DNA of 64,000 nucleotides from Bacillus massiliigorillae (GTDB taxonomy: Bacteria > Bacillota > Bacilli > Bacillales > DSM-1321): contig NZ_HG428741.1 of assembly GCF_000380245.2 (NCBI RefSeq), forward strand, positions 283,642-347,641, in the 5' to 3' direction. This document shows, piece after piece, positions 63,439-64,000 of the stretch. Below the pieces are notes generated by a model. That model worked only from the letters and a program-made list of their open reading frames with translations. It was not told the origin of the DNA and searched no databases. The translations under genes and the position numbers were made by a program. Every line of letters begins with the position of its first letter. Position 1 is the stretch's first letter.

Positions 63439-64000
63439 ATGGGAAAACATAATTTTTATCGAAAAGTATATTTAGAAGATAAGCCACGACAACAGGCGGT
63501 AGATGAGATGCTACAAGCTTTCCAGTATGAGAAAAGAGTAGAATATCTCAAACCTGAAGAAGCATTAGGGAGAGTTACAGCAGAGCCAATCTTTGCAAAA
63601 GCATCGATGCCCCATTATCATGCATCTGCGATGGATGGAATTGCTGTTGTCGCTGAAAATACTTTTACAGCACATGAACACCAACCGCTGCAAATGAAGC
63701 TGAATACAGATTTTAAGTACGTAGATACAGGTGGTCCAGTTATTTCTCCATACAATGCTGTAATTATGATTGAGCATGTTGAAGAGTTAGATCAAGAGAC
63801 AATTGAAATCATTGAACCTGCTACACCTTGGCAGCATATTCGACCTATTGGAGAGGATATTGTTCAAGAGGAAATGATATTGCCTAGAGGACATATAATA
63901 CGTCCTGTTGATATAGGAGCTCTAATTGCGGCGAGAATAGATCAGGTTCCAGTTATTGATAAACCAATAGTATCCATTATTCCAACAGGAAATGAATTAG
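63439..64000 (+). CDS. Second MoeA-type molybdopterin protein, partial at window end
   Basis: An open frame from ATG 63439 (AGGTG nearby) reaches the end of the window, giving 187 residues. It begins MGKHNFYRKVYLEDKPRQQA and has the MoeA signature in altered form (SAMDGIAVVAEN) and IIPTGNEL near the cut. It starts ten bases after the moeA stop, so the two form an operon. It resembles the second MoeA found in anaerobes, often with an extra C-terminal substrate-binding domain; the missing end prevents a check. Confidence 0.85.
   Translation, partial: MGKHNFYRKVYLEDKPRQQAVDEMLQAFQYEKRVEYLKPEEALGRVTAEPIFAKASMPHYHASAMDGIAVVAENTFTAHEHQPLQMKLNTDFKYVDTGGPVISPYNAVIMIEHVEELDQETIEIIEPATPWQHIRPIGEDIVQEEMILPRGHIIRPVDIGALIAARIDQVPVIDKPIVSIIPTGNEL

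Overview
The window is a low-GC chromosomal segment from an endospore-forming member of the Bacillaceae. The evidence is the gene order clpX-lonB-lonA-ysxC-ysxD-hemAXCDBL, then spoVID-ysxE-valS-folC, then spoIIB-maf-radC-mreBCD-minCD, which is the classical Bacillus order, together with sporulation genes, a valine T-box, AGGAGG-type ribosome binding sites and frequent TTG/GTG starts. The species cannot be fixed from the sequence alone. It is not Bacillus subtilis, because it carries a complete type IV pilus locus and a selenocysteine-dependent formate dehydrogenase.

Layout. (1) 1-6550: ATP-dependent proteolysis (ClpX, LonB, LonA) and the ribosome-assembly GTPase YsxC. (2) 6640-13727: a small membrane protein on the minus strand, then the haem operon hemA-hemX-hemC-hemD-hemB-hemL (glutamyl-tRNA to uroporphyrinogen III), with PerR-like boxes upstream. 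(3) 13797-17990: a MarR-type regulator and a heterodimeric ABC exporter. (4) 18095-22113: a dispersed repeat, spoVID (with five 69-bp internal repeats), ysxE, the relic of a GGDEF gene and a 63-residue membrane protein. (5) 22241-28624: T-box-controlled valS, folC and a membrane diguanylate cyclase. (6) 28616-46573: the type IV pilus region between folC and spoIIB, where B. subtilis keeps only comC. It holds a large secreted Ig-like protein, an ankyrin protein, a minus-strand minor-pilin operon (PilV, PilW and PilX-like), two membrane proteins, then pilB-pilT-pilC-pilin-pilin-pilD-pilM-pilN-pilO. (7) 46622-53635: spoIIB, maf, radC, mreBCD and minCD, for septation, shape and division-site placement. 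(8) 53636-64000: a selenium/molybdenum block of selA (minus), fdhD, a formate dehydrogenase-N type operon whose catalytic subunit is read through an in-frame UGA as selenocysteine, fdhE, and two moeA-type genes, the second cut off by the window end. The usual minD-spoIVF neighbourhood is interrupted here.

How the parts work together. In the pilus block PilB and PilT are the extension and retraction motors, PilC the platform, PilM/N/O the alignment complex and PilD the peptidase for five prepilins. PilB has an N-terminal tandem MshEN-type motif, and the gene just before the block encodes an intact GGEEF diguanylate cyclase, so c-di-GMP control of the pilus is a concrete prediction. In the formate block SelA makes Sec-tRNA, a hairpin directly 3' of the UGA directs Sec insertion, FdhD sulfurates the molybdenum cofactor, MoeA inserts the metal, FdhE assists maturation, and the FdnG/H/I complex would pass electrons from formate to menaquinone outside the membrane. 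selB, selD and the tRNA-Sec gene are not in the window.

Non-coding content: about a dozen intrinsic terminators (several of one sequence family), two full copies and one partial copy of a dispersed repeat, a Bacillaceae-type intergenic repeat, a structured element before moeA that may be the relic of an IS605/TnpB-associated RNA, a perfect 40-bp palindrome at the head of the pilus block, and an inverted repeat between the divergent pilus operons. I saw no rRNA, tRNA, CRISPR array or intact insertion sequence.
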